This document shows positions 8,447-16,674 of a DNA stretch of 64,000 bases, piece after piece. Positions within the stretch are counted from its first letter, which is position 1. Each line of letters opens with the position of its first letter. The translations under genes were made by a program, and so were the position numbers. The stretch covers positions 372,001 to 436,000 of the forward strand of contig NZ_LT906446.1 in assembly GCF_900187035.1 (NCBI RefSeq). Reading direction: 5' to 3'. The notes under the pieces were generated by a model that had not been told where the DNA came from, did no database searches, and was given only the letters and a program-made list of their open reading frames with translations. Origin of the DNA: Megamonas hypermegale (lineage in GTDB: Bacteria > Bacillota > Negativicutes > Selenomonadales > Selenomonadaceae).

Positions 8447-8479
8447 AATAGGTATAGCATTTGCTATACCTATTATTTT
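8447..8479 (+). terminator. Terminator-like hairpin after ATPase remnant
   Basis: Perfect 13-bp stem AATAGGTATAGCA / TGCTATACCTATT (8447-8459 / 8462-8474) with a minimal TT loop and a T-rich tail. Confidence 0.65.
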
Positions 8480-8529
8480 AATTATTTGCTTTAAAAATTT
8501 GATATAATATAAAGTAAGGAGTGAGTATC

Positions 8530-9402
8530 ATGGAAAATTTTAATAGATTGAATGACTTATACTTCAAAAAGCTTCTAGGAGATAAAAAAAGAAAGAATTT
8601 AACACTTAGTTTTCTAAATGGGATTTTAAATAAAGATGATAAAAATTGTTTTACGGATATAACTTTTTTAGATAAAGATAATGAACCATTAACATTAGAT
8701 GGCAAACTATCTAAGTTGGATATTAGGGCAGACTTAAACGATGGTACACAAGTAGACATTGAGGTACAAGTTTGTCCGTTTAAATTAATGGCAGAGCGGT
8801 CATTATATTATTGGTCAAAGATGTATTCAGAGCAATTAGAAAAAGGTGCTGAATATAAAAAGTTGAAGAAAGCTATAGCTATAAATCTATTAGCATTTGA
8901 TTATTTAGAAGATGAGCAAGACTGGCATAACATCTATAATCTATTAAATGCGAAATCTCATAAAAAACTTACAGACCATATAGAGATACATTTTCTAGAA
9001 TTGCCTAAATTTACTTTAAAGGATATGAGAAAAATAAGAACATCTGAAGCATGGATTGCTTATTTTTCAGGAAAATATAGTAAAGAAGAATTGGAGGAAA
9101 TAGCGATGACAACTCCAGCAATTAAAGAAGCAGTAGAATTTGAAGATACATTTCTACAGGATAAAATAGAACGTAGAGCATACGAACAAAGAGAAAAAGC
9201 AATAAGAGATTATTATTCATATATGAGTGCATTTAAAGAAGAAGGATTACAGCAGGGTTTACAAGAAGGAATACAACAAGGTTTATATCAACAAGCTATA
9301 CAAACTGCAAAAAATATGCTAAAAGATAAAGTAGATATAAAGCTTATTTCTAAATATACTAATTTAAGTATAGAAGAAATAAACAAAATAAAAGTAGAAT
9401 AG
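8530..9402 (+). CDS. Rpn family PD-(D/E)XK nuclease / transposase-like protein
   Basis: A 290-residue protein of the Rpn/PDDEXK transposase family (RecA-independent recombination-promoting nucleases). The first half has FNRLNDLYFKKLLGD, the catalytic-type segment LDIRADLNDG followed by VDIEVQV (acidic residue then E-x-Q), and RSLYYWSKMYSEQL. The tail has the family's glutamine/glycine run (EGLQQGLQEGIQQGL), then a short helix-turn-helix-like end. ATG at 8530 is chosen for the AAGGAG at 8516-8521; a GTG at 8521 overlaps that site. Promoter TATAAT lies near 8501. These genes multiply within genomes; a fragment of a second copy is at 9438. Confidence 0.85.
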   Translation: MENFNRLNDLYFKKLLGDKKRKNLTLSFLNGILNKDDKNCFTDITFLDKDNEPLTLDGKLSKLDIRADLNDGTQVDIEVQVCPFKLMAERSLYYWSKMYSEQLEKGAEYKKLKKAIAINLLAFDYLEDEQDWHNIYNLLNAKSHKKLTDHIEIHFLELPKFTLKDMRKIRTSEAWIAYFSGKYSKEELEEIAMTTPAIKEAVEFEDTFLQDKIERRAYEQREKAIRDYYSYMSAFKEEGLQQGLQEGIQQGLYQQAIQTAKNMLKDKVDIKLISKYTNLSIEEINKIKVE

Positions 9403-9761
9403 AGATTTAATTTTTATGGTTATGAATAATTTATTCGATAAGAATATCTGAAGCATGGCTTGATTATTCTTGATAGAAAAGATAATACACTTGGAGATTA
9501 TAAAATTACTTCATCATATAAGTTAATAAATCAAGGCTTTACGGGTTTTCGTAAAGCCTTTTTTTGTTGCCTAAAATAAGATGAAAATACTATTTTGATA
9601 ACATTTTAAAAGTAATTTTTATAGTTTGAACAATAAATTATTCATGTATTTTTTCATAAAGTATACTTTTGATTGAATATAAAAATATATTTAATAAAAT
9701 TAAAGCTTTACGAAAAATCCGTAAAACTTTTTGTTTTTGTATTTATTTTTGTAATAAAAGT
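9403..9761 (+). other. Intergenic patch: Rpn fragment, repeat copy B, third hairpin
   Basis: No intact gene. At 9438-9475 the sequence reads like codons of the preceding Rpn gene (ATAAGAAyATCTGAAGCATG, compare 9034-9053) and then stops in frame, so it is a shard of another Rpn copy. Direct repeat copy B follows at 9529, and a degenerate third version of its hairpin is at 9701-9733 (AAAGCTTTACG / CCGTAAAACTTT), positioned to end the minus-strand gene at 9762. Confidence 0.6.
9529..9608 (+). repeat. Direct repeat copy B of tRNA-Leu 3' flank
   Basis: Near-identical to 7830-7908: AATCAAGGCTTTACGG, a terminator stem with altered loop, then CTAAAATAAGATGAAAATAC and TATTTTGATA. Copies A and B bracket about 1.6 kb holding the ATPase remnant and the Rpn gene. 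Confidence 0.85.
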
Positions 9762-10217
9762 TTATAAACCTAAGTAATTAATTAAAAATAAGCCAGCGTT
9801 GTATGCAGGTTGTTCATAACCAAATCCTGTTATTTCTCTAAGCCCTTTGCCACCTTGATAAATATGATATCCGCTATTATTTCTTGTTATATGAATGTTA
9901 TAGAATGCATTTTTTTCGAATTGATTATCGACAGTATACGTTATATAAAGATTAACAGATACGCCACCATCAGCACGATTTTGTATATATAGTGAAGATA
10001 AATCAATGTACCAACTGCATTTACCACCGTCACGATAAAATACTCGTGGATAGTTTGCATCTCCATTCCAATATCCACTTGGTTCAAAATTTACAGCAGC
10101 TTCAGCTTGTGGATAATTTAATAATATAGATTGTCCATCAGAGTTTATAGGTGCTAATCCTAATGTTGCCATAATACCAAAAGATACTAATACTGATTTT
10201 ACTTTTCGTTTATTCAT
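9762..10217 (-). CDS. Secreted protein of unknown function
   Basis: A 151-residue protein with a signal peptide (basic start MNKRKVKS, hydrophobic core, likely cut after AEA near residue 40). The mature part is rich in aromatic residues and Asn/Gly; the stretch WYIDLSSLYIQN followed by a TVDN motif matches WYLDRSSLYVEK ... CTVDN in the divergent gene at 10593, so the two are paralogues. ATG at 10217 has AAAGGAGAG upstream. No known domain recognised. Faces a 375-base intergenic region with several palindromes. Confidence 0.8.
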   Translation of the reverse strand: MNKRKVKSVLVSFGIMATLGLAPINSDGQSILLNYPQAEAAVNFEPSGYWNGDANYPRVFYRDGGKCSWYIDLSSLYIQNRADGGVSVNLYITYTVDNQFEKNAFYNIHITRNNSGYHIYQGGKGLREITGFGYEQPAYNAGLFLINYLGL

Positions 10218-10592
10218 AAAAACTCTCCTTTGGAAATGAGATTTTTGCTTATATTAATTTATATAATATAAGCAAAATTAATATCTAAATAAATTATTAT
10301 ACATTTATTTGATTATGGCAATTCGTGACAGTGTCATAATTGATACATATAGTATCATTTTAAAAAATTTACGAAAAAATCGTTTGTAAGTAGTATTTTA
10401 AGTTTTAAATATAAAATTTAAAGAAATTAAATATATTTTATATTTTAGTTAATAAATTTTATCTATATAAGATAAAATTAGGATAATTAGGGTTATTAAT
10501 AATATCTATTGTAAAATAGTTGAGTTTTGTAACACTTATAATTATGTGTTACGATATATTATGTAATTTTAATATAAAAGGGTGTGATTTAA
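10218..10592. other. AT-rich divergent regulatory region with three palindromes
   Basis: Holds no gene. Visible dyads: TGACA-G-TGTCA (10326-10336), TGATAC-N5-GTATCA (10341-10357), and GTAACAC-N10-GTGTTAC (10529-10552). They lie between the start codons of two divergent secreted-protein genes and could be operators; I cannot assign a regulator. Confidence 0.5.
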
Positions 10593-11096
10593 TTGAAAAA
10601 AATATTTTTATTGGCAACAGTAGTATGTCTTTTTTTATTGGGAAATGTTGCTTGGGCTTCTAATCCATATCCGCAGTATTTAGGAGGTAATAATAATTTT
10701 ATTTTAGTTGATGGACATATGGGGGTAGCTTGGTATCTTGATAGAAGCTCTTTATATGTTGAAAAATATGCTCCGCCTCAATATATTATTGTGGCTAATG
10801 TTTGCACAGTAGATAACGCAGACCGTGGCAATACAACTATTTCTAAAGTACAACCGTATCGTTTCTTCTATAATTGGGATTTACGACAAATGTATATTGA
10901 CCGCAATGGTAATTCTAGTTGGGTATATTTAAAACCATTAGGTTCTTGGGCTGAATCAGGTGTATCAATGCCTGCTGGTGAAATGGCGTTTTATTTAGCT
11001 TATGGTTTGAAATTCTATGGTTCACAAAAATGGTATGATAGTTATTTAAAAGGATATTATTCAGCATTTGAGCCTTCTTTTTATGAAATTAATTAA
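10593..11096 (+). CDS. Secreted protein of unknown function, paralogue of the 9762 gene
   Basis: A 167-residue protein with a clear signal peptide (MKKIFLLATVVCLFLLGNVA, cleavage likely at AWA/S). The mature region has WYLDRSSLYVEK, a CTVDN motif, and many Trp/Tyr residues. Shares the WY(I/L)D-SSLY core with the divergent neighbour. TTG start at 10593 with AAAGGGTG upstream. No domain recognised; a cell-surface or periplasmic role is likely from the signal only. Confidence 0.78.
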   Translation: MKKIFLLATVVCLFLLGNVAWASNPYPQYLGGNNNFILVDGHMGVAWYLDRSSLYVEKYAPPQYIIVANVCTVDNADRGNTTISKVQPYRFFYNWDLRQMYIDRNGNSSWVYLKPLGSWAESGVSMPAGEMAFYLAYGLKFYGSQKWYDSYLKGYYSAFEPSFYEIN

Positions 11097-11135
11097 TAGT
11101 TAATATTATTGTTAATTTAATATTGAGATTAATAT

Positions 11136-11170
11136 AGATAGGTAGATTGTTATTCTACCTATCTTTTTTG
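11136..11170 (+). terminator. Terminator of the 10593 gene
   Basis: 11-bp stem AGATAGGTAGA (11136-11146) / TCTACCTATCT (11154-11164) followed by a T-tract. Confidence 0.85.
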
Positions 11171-11189
11171 TGTTTTTTATAGAGCTAAT

Positions 11190-11288
11190 AAAAAAAGATA
11201 GGCGGGAAAAATCCTGAACTGCACCCCAAAAGTTGTTTTTTTGTCCAACTTTTGGGGTGCAGTTTAAAAAATCCTGTCTATCTTTTTA
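11190..11288 (-). terminator. Terminator of the wecG-psd-pssA-GT2 operon, interrupted by an insertion
   Basis: Outer arms AAAAAGATAGGCGGG (left) and CCTGTCTATCTTTTT (right) pair with two wobble or mismatched positions. Removing the 52-bp palindrome and one copy of the 8-base direct repeat AAAAATCC restores one compact hairpin with flanking A/T tracts, a normal bidirectional terminator. Confidence 0.65.
11215..11266. mobile_element. 52-bp palindromic mini-insertion with IS3-like ends
   Basis: Two near-perfect arms (TGAACTGCACCCCAAAAGTTG and its inverse) joined by a short T-rich centre. The ends resemble terminal inverted repeats of IS3/IS150-group elements as I remember them. Immediate flanks are the identical 8-mers AAAAATCC (11207-11214 and 11267-11274), like a target duplication; IS3 elements usually make 3-4 base duplications, so part of the match may be chance. 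Confidence 0.6.
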
Positions 11289-11293
11289 ATTTA

Positions 11294-12523
11294 TTAACGT
11301 GTCAATTCATCATAACTAACTGCACGTGTATGTTTTGTATGAGACCATTCATGGTCATTGCGGTGTAGAAAACCTAAGAATACAATTGGTATCCAGCTGT
11401 AAATAAAGATTGGATATAATATTAAATAAAACCATGCTTTCCATTTAACACGGATTTTAGCAAGTATGATTATTGGTAAAATATACTGTCCCATAGTGAT
11501 TACTGTAAGCAAATTGGACGGTATGAATTGGTAAATATTAGTAAACAGTGGATAACCTGTTCCCATTTGTACGTAGGATAAGATAACGTAGAATGTGGAT
11601 ATAAGTAGAAAATGCGGTTGAAGGAGATGTAAGCAGCCATCTAAAATTCTGATATCGTGACGGCGAATACCTTCTTTGAGCATTTTTGGAATGAAGCGAT
11701 GTGCTACATCAAATTGACCTTGTGCCCAGCGTTTACGTTGGTTCCAAGACTGTTTAAAAGTCAATGGTTTTTCATCGTAAACAATGGCATCATGTGCCCA
11801 TGTAGTTTTAATGCCTTCTACTAAGGATTTCATGGTAAATTCCATATCTTCTGTAAGACAAGTAGCACCCCAACCGTGTCTTTTTAGTACATCGGTTGTG
11901 ATACACATACCAGTACCACCGAGTACGGAGGAAAGACCGATATTTGTTTTAGCTAAATGCCAGATATGGTCAATAACCCAGAAAGCAATGGAGAATGTAC
12001 CTGATACCCAAGTATCATAAGGGTTTTTAGAATCGAGGTATCCTTGAATGAGTTTATCGCCTTTGCAAAGACGATTGTTCATTTCTAACAAGAAACGTTT
12101 ATCTACTAAGTTATCCGCATCAAAGATGGCAACTGCATCATATTGGCGAGGCATTTCGAATAATTTAGCAAACATCCATTCTAAAGCAAACCCTTTACCT
12201 TTTTCTTTATCATTAAAACGTTCACAGACTATTGCTCCGCAATTTTTAGCGATTTGAGCTGTATCATCACTACAATTATCTGCGATAACAAAGATATCAT
12301 ATAATTCTTTTGGATAATCTAACTCTCTAAGATTATCTACAAGTTGTCCAATTACTGCCGATTCGTTATGTGCCGCTACAATTACAGCAAAAGTTTTTTG
12401 CGGTGTTAATATTTTCTTTTCTTTGCGGCGCCATAAACCATTTATACCTATTAAAAAATAATAGACGGTAAATAGAAAAATTATTACCTGTATCGGCACC
12501 ATAATCCAGTCGAGAATAAGCAT
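11294..12523 (-). CDS. Membrane glycosyltransferase, GT2 family
   Basis: A 409-residue inverting glycosyltransferase with an N-terminal membrane anchor (residues ~5-27) and a C-terminal group of about three membrane segments. GT2 landmarks in order: VIVAAHNESAVIG, the DxD-type FDADN, the acceptor-base region LTEDMEF, and the QRKRWAQGQ (QxxRW) motif of processive, cellulose-synthase-like enzymes. It makes or extends a polysaccharide or glycolipid from a nucleotide sugar at the inner membrane; substrate unknown. Last gene of a minus-strand operon after pssA. Confidence 0.85.
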   Translation of the reverse strand: MLILDWIMVPIQVIIFLFTVYYFLIGINGLWRRKEKKILTPQKTFAVIVAAHNESAVIGQLVDNLRELDYPKELYDIFVIADNCSDDTAQIAKNCGAIVCERFNDKEKGKGFALEWMFAKLFEMPRQYDAVAIFDADNLVDKRFLLEMNNRLCKGDKLIQGYLDSKNPYDTWVSGTFSIAFWVIDHIWHLAKTNIGLSSVLGGTGMCITTDVLKRHGWGATCLTEDMEFTMKSLVEGIKTTWAHDAIVYDEKPLTFKQSWNQRKRWAQGQFDVAHRFIPKMLKEGIRRHDIRILDGCLHLLQPHFLLISTFYVILSYVQMGTGYPLFTNIYQFIPSNLLTVITMGQYILPIIILAKIRVKWKAWFYLILYPIFIYSWIPIVFLGFLHRNDHEWSHTKHTRAVSYDELTR

Positions 12524-12549
12524 AGAAATCCCTTTTAGCTCCTTTTTTA

Positions 12550-13266
12550 TTAATTACGGCCGAAGAAAGTAAATAAGGTATTTAAAATACCAAGCAACGC
12601 ATAAGAAATGAAAATATCAAATAATATTGCGTAGCCAATGGCATCACGACCAAAATATAATACACAAATGGCAAATATAGCCACAATAATTAAAGCCAGT
12701 TTGCTGATTTTTTCGCCTTTACCTTTAAAATCAGGATATTTGAAAGTACTAACAAGTAAGTATCCATCTATTAAAATTAGTATTGGTAAACCATAACCTA
12801 AAGTTTCTAGTTGAATTTGTGGTGTGATATTCATTGCTGTGGAGAAAAGTATCCATGTAGCAATTAAACATCCACCTGCTGGAATAGGTACTCCCATGAA
12901 ATAGCCATGAATAACAGAGGCATTTACATTAAAGCGAGCTAAACGCCACATACCGCATACGGCATAAATAATTACACTAATCCAACCAATAAGTCCAAAA
13001 TTATGCAAAACAAAGGCATATGCCAAAAATCCTGGAGCGGCGCCAAAAGAAACGCAGTCACAAAGTGAATCCATTTCTTTACCCATTTCACTACTTACAC
13101 CAAAAAAACGAGCTGTTCGTCCATCTAAGCCGTCTGCAAATAGCGCTAATAGAATAAACACCGCTCCAAAAGTTAGATTTCCACTGTAAGTGGAAATAAT
13201 TGAACACATACCAAATACCAAATTTGCTGATGTGAACATATTTGGTATAATCACTCTATAATTCAT
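12550..13266 (-). CDS. pssA: CDP-diacylglycerol--serine O-phosphatidyltransferase
   Basis: A 238-residue integral-membrane CDP-alcohol phosphatidyltransferase. The catalytic motif is present (DGLDGRTARFFGVSSEMGKE then MDSLCD), with the three aspartates and the arginine in place, followed by CVSFGAAPG typical of the serine enzyme. Makes phosphatidylserine, the substrate of the adjacent Psd. ATG overlaps the psd stop by one base (TAATG), with GGGAGG upstream, so the two are coupled. Confidence 0.94.
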   Translation of the reverse strand: MNYRVIIPNMFTSANLVFGMCSIISTYSGNLTFGAVFILLALFADGLDGRTARFFGVSSEMGKEMDSLCDCVSFGAAPGFLAYAFVLHNFGLIGWISVIIYAVCGMWRLARFNVNASVIHGYFMGVPIPAGGCLIATWILFSTAMNITPQIQLETLGYGLPILILIDGYLLVSTFKYPDFKGKGEKISKLALIIVAIFAICVLYFGRDAIGYAILFDIFISYALLGILNTLFTFFGRN

Positions 13267-13904
13267 TAATTTTTAATCCTCCCGATAATTGTTTCCCCAC
13301 CGATGACTTTATCACCTTTTTTCACCAGTAGTTCTACATTTTTCGGCACGACAACTTCCGTACATGAACCAAATTTTATCATACCATATAGTTCACCTTT
13401 TGTTAGACCATCATTGAGTGTAACCCAAGAAACAATTCTGCGTGCCAATATACCTGCAATTTGAGTTACAGTAATACGTAAATTTCCATTTTCAATGCCA
13501 ATCATATGGCGTTCATTTTCAAAGCCTACATCTTTTTTATATGCAGGGTCAAATTTGCCGCAACTATATTGCTGACATTTTATTTCACCTGCCATCGGAC
13601 TGCGATTTACATGTACATTGAATACTGATAAAAATATTACAACTTTGCGAGCCGGTGCTTTGATAAAATCATCATTGTCTACATCAGAAATTTCCATTAC
13701 AGTTCCATCAGCAGGAGATACTAAAACATTTTTTTCCTGCGGAATATTGCGGCGTGGATTGCGGAAGAAATACGTAAAAAACGCCGTTAATACTGCTGGG
13801 AAAGCAGCAATTACAGGATGCACAAAATAACCCAAAAGAAAGGTAACTATTAAACCTATCCCAATAAAAGGAAACCCTTCTTTAACAATGGGCAATCTTA
13901 ACAC
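13266..13904 (-). CDS. psd: Phosphatidylserine decarboxylase proenzyme (short, archaeal-type)
   Basis: A 212-residue pyruvoyl-dependent enzyme converting phosphatidylserine to phosphatidylethanolamine. The self-cleavage site is FGSCTEV near the C-terminus, where the serine after glycine becomes the pyruvoyl group. VSPADGTVMEI and SVFNVHVNRSPMAG are conserved. An N-terminal hydrophobic stretch anchors it in the membrane. GTG start at 13904 with AGGAGG seven bases upstream. Together with pssA it forms the complete PE branch, as expected for a diderm Firmicute. Confidence 0.93.
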   Translation of the reverse strand: MLRLPIVKEGFPFIGIGLIVTFLLGYFVHPVIAAFPAVLTAFFTYFFRNPRRNIPQEKNVLVSPADGTVMEISDVDNDDFIKAPARKVVIFLSVFNVHVNRSPMAGEIKCQQYSCGKFDPAYKKDVGFENERHMIGIENGNLRITVTQIAGILARRIVSWVTLNDGLTKGELYGMIKFGSCTEVVVPKNVELLVKKGDKVIGGETIIGRIKN

Positions 13905-13980
13905 TCCAACCCCTCCTATAAAATATTAGATTTTTAATACAATCCTTTACACCAATTATATTCTAGCCCTAAATGTTTGT

Positions 13981-14736
13981 CTACCCATTTACAGCTTTTT
14001 TATCAGTCATTTTTTTATATGATTTTACCGCCATGACAAAACGAGGAAGTGCCATTAATCTGCCGATACGTTTCGGTTGAAGCATACCGCGGAAAAGCCA
14101 TTCAAGTTTTGCTTTTTGCATCCATAGCGGTGCTCGTTTCATCACCCCTGCCATAACATCAAATGTGCCACCTACACCAATGGATAAAGGGCAACCAAGT
14201 TCTTTCATATGAGTATTGAGCCATTTTTCTTGTTTTGGTACGCCGAGTGCAGCCAAAAGTAAATCTGGTTTTGCTTGTTTTATTTGTTCAATGATTTCAG
14301 CTTCATCTTTTTGGCTAAAATAACCATTTCGCACACCGACGATATTAATTCCTGGGAAATCTTTTTCTGCTTTGGCTTTTGCTTTTTCAGCTACGCCAGG
14401 TGCTGAACCGAAGAAGAAAATCCTTCTTTTTTTAGCTGGAGCATTAGCAAAGAGATTTTGCACTAAATCAAATCCAGCAACGCGTTCTGGCATATCGACT
14501 CCGAGGTAATTTGAAGCCCAAACTGTTCCAGCACCATCTGGTACTACTAAATCTGCTGTATTTAAAATATTTTTTAATTCTTCGTCATGTGTAGCATTCA
14601 TAATCATTTCGGCATTAGCCGTGGCAATTAAATGCGGTGTCTTGCTGTCCATAAATGCTTCGGCTGTAGAAACTGCTTCTTGCATAGTCAAAGAAGACAC
14701 TTCAACGCCTAAAATATTGACCTTACGAAAATTCAA
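13981..14736 (-). CDS. WecG/TagA/CpsF family glycosyltransferase
   Basis: A 251-residue GT26 enzyme that adds a second sugar (for example ManNAc or ManNAcA) to a lipid-linked GlcNAc carrier in teichoic acid, ECA or capsule assembly. Landmarks: TANAEMIMNA near the N-terminus, VVPDGAGTVWA, RVAGFDLVQN, FFFGSAPGVAEKA, ALGVPKQEKW, GVGGTFDVMAGVMKRAPLWM. TTG at 14736 has GGAAGGGAAG upstream and fits the family length; the frame is open to ATG 14787 but without a site. First gene of the wecG-psd-pssA-GT2 minus-strand cluster, 76 bases ahead of psd. Confidence 0.88.
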   Translation of the reverse strand: MNFRKVNILGVEVSSLTMQEAVSTAEAFMDSKTPHLIATANAEMIMNATHDEELKNILNTADLVVPDGAGTVWASNYLGVDMPERVAGFDLVQNLFANAPAKKRRIFFFGSAPGVAEKAKAKAEKDFPGINIVGVRNGYFSQKDEAEIIEQIKQAKPDLLLAALGVPKQEKWLNTHMKELGCPLSIGVGGTFDVMAGVMKRAPLWMQKAKLEWLFRGMLQPKRIGRLMALPRFVMAVKSYKKMTDKKAVNG

Positions 14737-15027
14737 GAAAATTCTTCCCTTCCATAATAAAGATATAAAAACCATAATTAAATTCATAATTCATAGATAT
14801 ATATTCTAACACAAAGCCCTACGTTCAGCAATTAAATACACTTGCATTTTCTTTCCTATTTATATTATACTACAAAATGCTATACTATTTACAAATCTGT
14901 ATTTTTTTGGTATGTTTAGACCCATAGGATATTTTTATTTTATGTATTGTGCTGCTAAAAGATATTTTCTGTTGAAATATTTATTTTATGGCACAATTTG
15001 TTTATTTTATAATAAGGTAGGAATACA

Positions 15028-16311
15028 ATGCAATTTATTGACAGAACAAAAATTATTGTAAAAGCTGGCGATGGCGGACACGGAAAATCTGCTTTTCGTC
15101 GTGAAAAATTTGTACCAAAAGGTGGCCCAAGTGGCGGTGATGGTGGCCGTGGTGCAGATGTTATTTTAAAAGTAGAACGCAATATGAATACATTATTAGA
15201 TTTTCGTTATCATCGTAAATTCGTAGGTAAAAATGGTGGTAATGGCGATATTAAAAATCAGTACGGCAAAAATGCACCACATTGCATCATAAAAGTTCCA
15301 GCAGGTACTCTCGTTAAAGATGCTGAAACAGGTGAAGTATTGGCTGACCTCGTGCATGAAGGTGATGAAGCTGTTGTAGCTAAAGGCGGTCGTGGTGGAC
15401 GTGGTAATGCTAAATTTGCTACAAGTGCAAATCGTGCACCAACTTTTGCTGAACTCGGTGAACCAGGTGAAGGTCGCACATTATTATTAGAATTAAAATT
15501 ATTGGCTGATGTCGGTCTTGTCGGTTATCCTAGTGTAGGTAAATCCAGTATCATTGCGAGTGTTTCAGCAGCTCGCCCTGAAATTGCAGATTATCACTTC
15601 ACTACAATAACACCAGTTTTAGGCGTGGTAAGCCTTGGCGATACACAAAACTTTGTCATGGCAGATATTCCAGGTCTTATTGAAGGGGCTTCAGAAGGTA
15701 TCGGTTTAGGTCATGATTTCTTGCGCCATATTGAACGTACAAAAGTCATTATTCATGTGCTCGACGCTTCTGGCATTGAAGGCCGTGACCCAGTAGAAGA
15801 TTTTTATAAAATCAACAAGGAATTAGAACTTTATAGCTCTAAACTTGCAAAACGTCGCCAAGTAATTGCAGCAAATAAAATAGATTTACCACAATCTGAA
15901 GAAAATTTAAAACGCATTGAAGAAATGGCACAAAAAGAAGGGTTAAAAGTATTCCCTGTTTCTGCTGCTACTAAAGAAGGTTTAAACGATTTAATGCGTT
16001 ATGTTTATCAGATGCTTCAAGAATATGTGGAAGAACCAGAAGAAGAAAATCCAGAAAAAGTTTATACAGCTGAAGAAGATAATGCTGATGAAATCACAAT
16101 CAAACGTGATATGTCTGGTAATGGCTTCATTATTTCTGGTAAATCTTTGGAAAAACTCGTTGCAATGACAAACTTTGGTAATGATGAAGCAATTCGCCGT
16201 TTCCAATATATTTGGAGACTTAAAGGCATTGATGAAAAACTGCGTGAAAAAGGTATTAAAGAGGGCGATAGTGTATTCATCGGTGAAATGGAATTTGAAT
16301 ATAAAAATTAA
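15028..16311 (+). CDS. obg: GTPase Obg
   Basis: A 427-residue Obg with all three domains: the glycine-rich Obg fold (residues 1-158, VKAGDGGHGKSAFRREKFVP), the GTPase domain with P-loop GYPSVGKSS at 166-174, DIPGLIEGA and NKID, and the C-terminal OCT domain. Acts in late 50S ribosome assembly and stress control. ATG at 15028 with a GTAGG site. Heads the obg-yhbY-proB-proA run. Confidence 0.96.
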   Translation: MQFIDRTKIIVKAGDGGHGKSAFRREKFVPKGGPSGGDGGRGADVILKVERNMNTLLDFRYHRKFVGKNGGNGDIKNQYGKNAPHCIIKVPAGTLVKDAETGEVLADLVHEGDEAVVAKGGRGGRGNAKFATSANRAPTFAELGEPGEGRTLLLELKLLADVGLVGYPSVGKSSIIASVSAARPEIADYHFTTITPVLGVVSLGDTQNFVMADIPGLIEGASEGIGLGHDFLRHIERTKVIIHVLDASGIEGRDPVEDFYKINKELELYSSKLAKRRQVIAANKIDLPQSEENLKRIEEMAQKEGLKVFPVSAATKEGLNDLMRYVYQMLQEYVEEPEEENPEKVYTAEEDNADEITIKRDMSGNGFIISGKSLEKLVAMTNFGNDEAIRRFQYIWRLKGIDEKLREKGIKEGDSVFIGEMEFEYKN

Positions 16312-16345
16312 TTAATAGACATTAATAAAAATAGGAGGTTTTTTC

Positions 16346-16651
16346 TTGATAAAGAATTCACTTACAGGTAAACAAAAAAGATATTTACGTTCTTTAGGTA
16401 TGACACTTGAACCAGTTGTACCAATCGGCAAAGATGGCGTTACTCCAGCTGTAGTAAATAGCGCTGATGAAGCTGTAGAAAAACGTGAACTTATAAAAGT
16501 TCGTGTATTACAAAATTGCCCTGAAGATGTTGAAATGGCAGTTTTCACTTTAGCTGAACGCACAAATTGCGATATCGTTCAGATTATCGGACGTAATGGT
16601 CTTTTATGGCGTCGTAATTTTAAAAAGCCAAAAATCGAATTTCCAAAATAA
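16346..16651 (+). CDS. yhbY: YhbY family CRM-domain RNA-binding protein
   Basis: A 101-residue single CRM domain (KQKRYLRSLGMTLEPVVPIG, then IGRNGLLWRRN), a pre-50S-associated RNA-binding protein. TTG start at 16346 behind AGGAGG (16333-16338). Lies 34 bases after obg, a common pairing in ribosome assembly. Confidence 0.93.
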   Translation: MIKNSLTGKQKRYLRSLGMTLEPVVPIGKDGVTPAVVNSADEAVEKRELIKVRVLQNCPEDVEMAVFTLAERTNCDIVQIIGRNGLLWRRNFKKPKIEFPK

Positions 16652-16674
16652 TATAAGAGAAATGAGGAATAAAT

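Noticed and set aside
11137-11288. Two related hairpins (GATAGG arms) as a multi-hairpin regulatory RNA
   Set aside because: Each fits a terminator for a convergent gene; the extra palindrome is better explained as an insertion with direct repeats.
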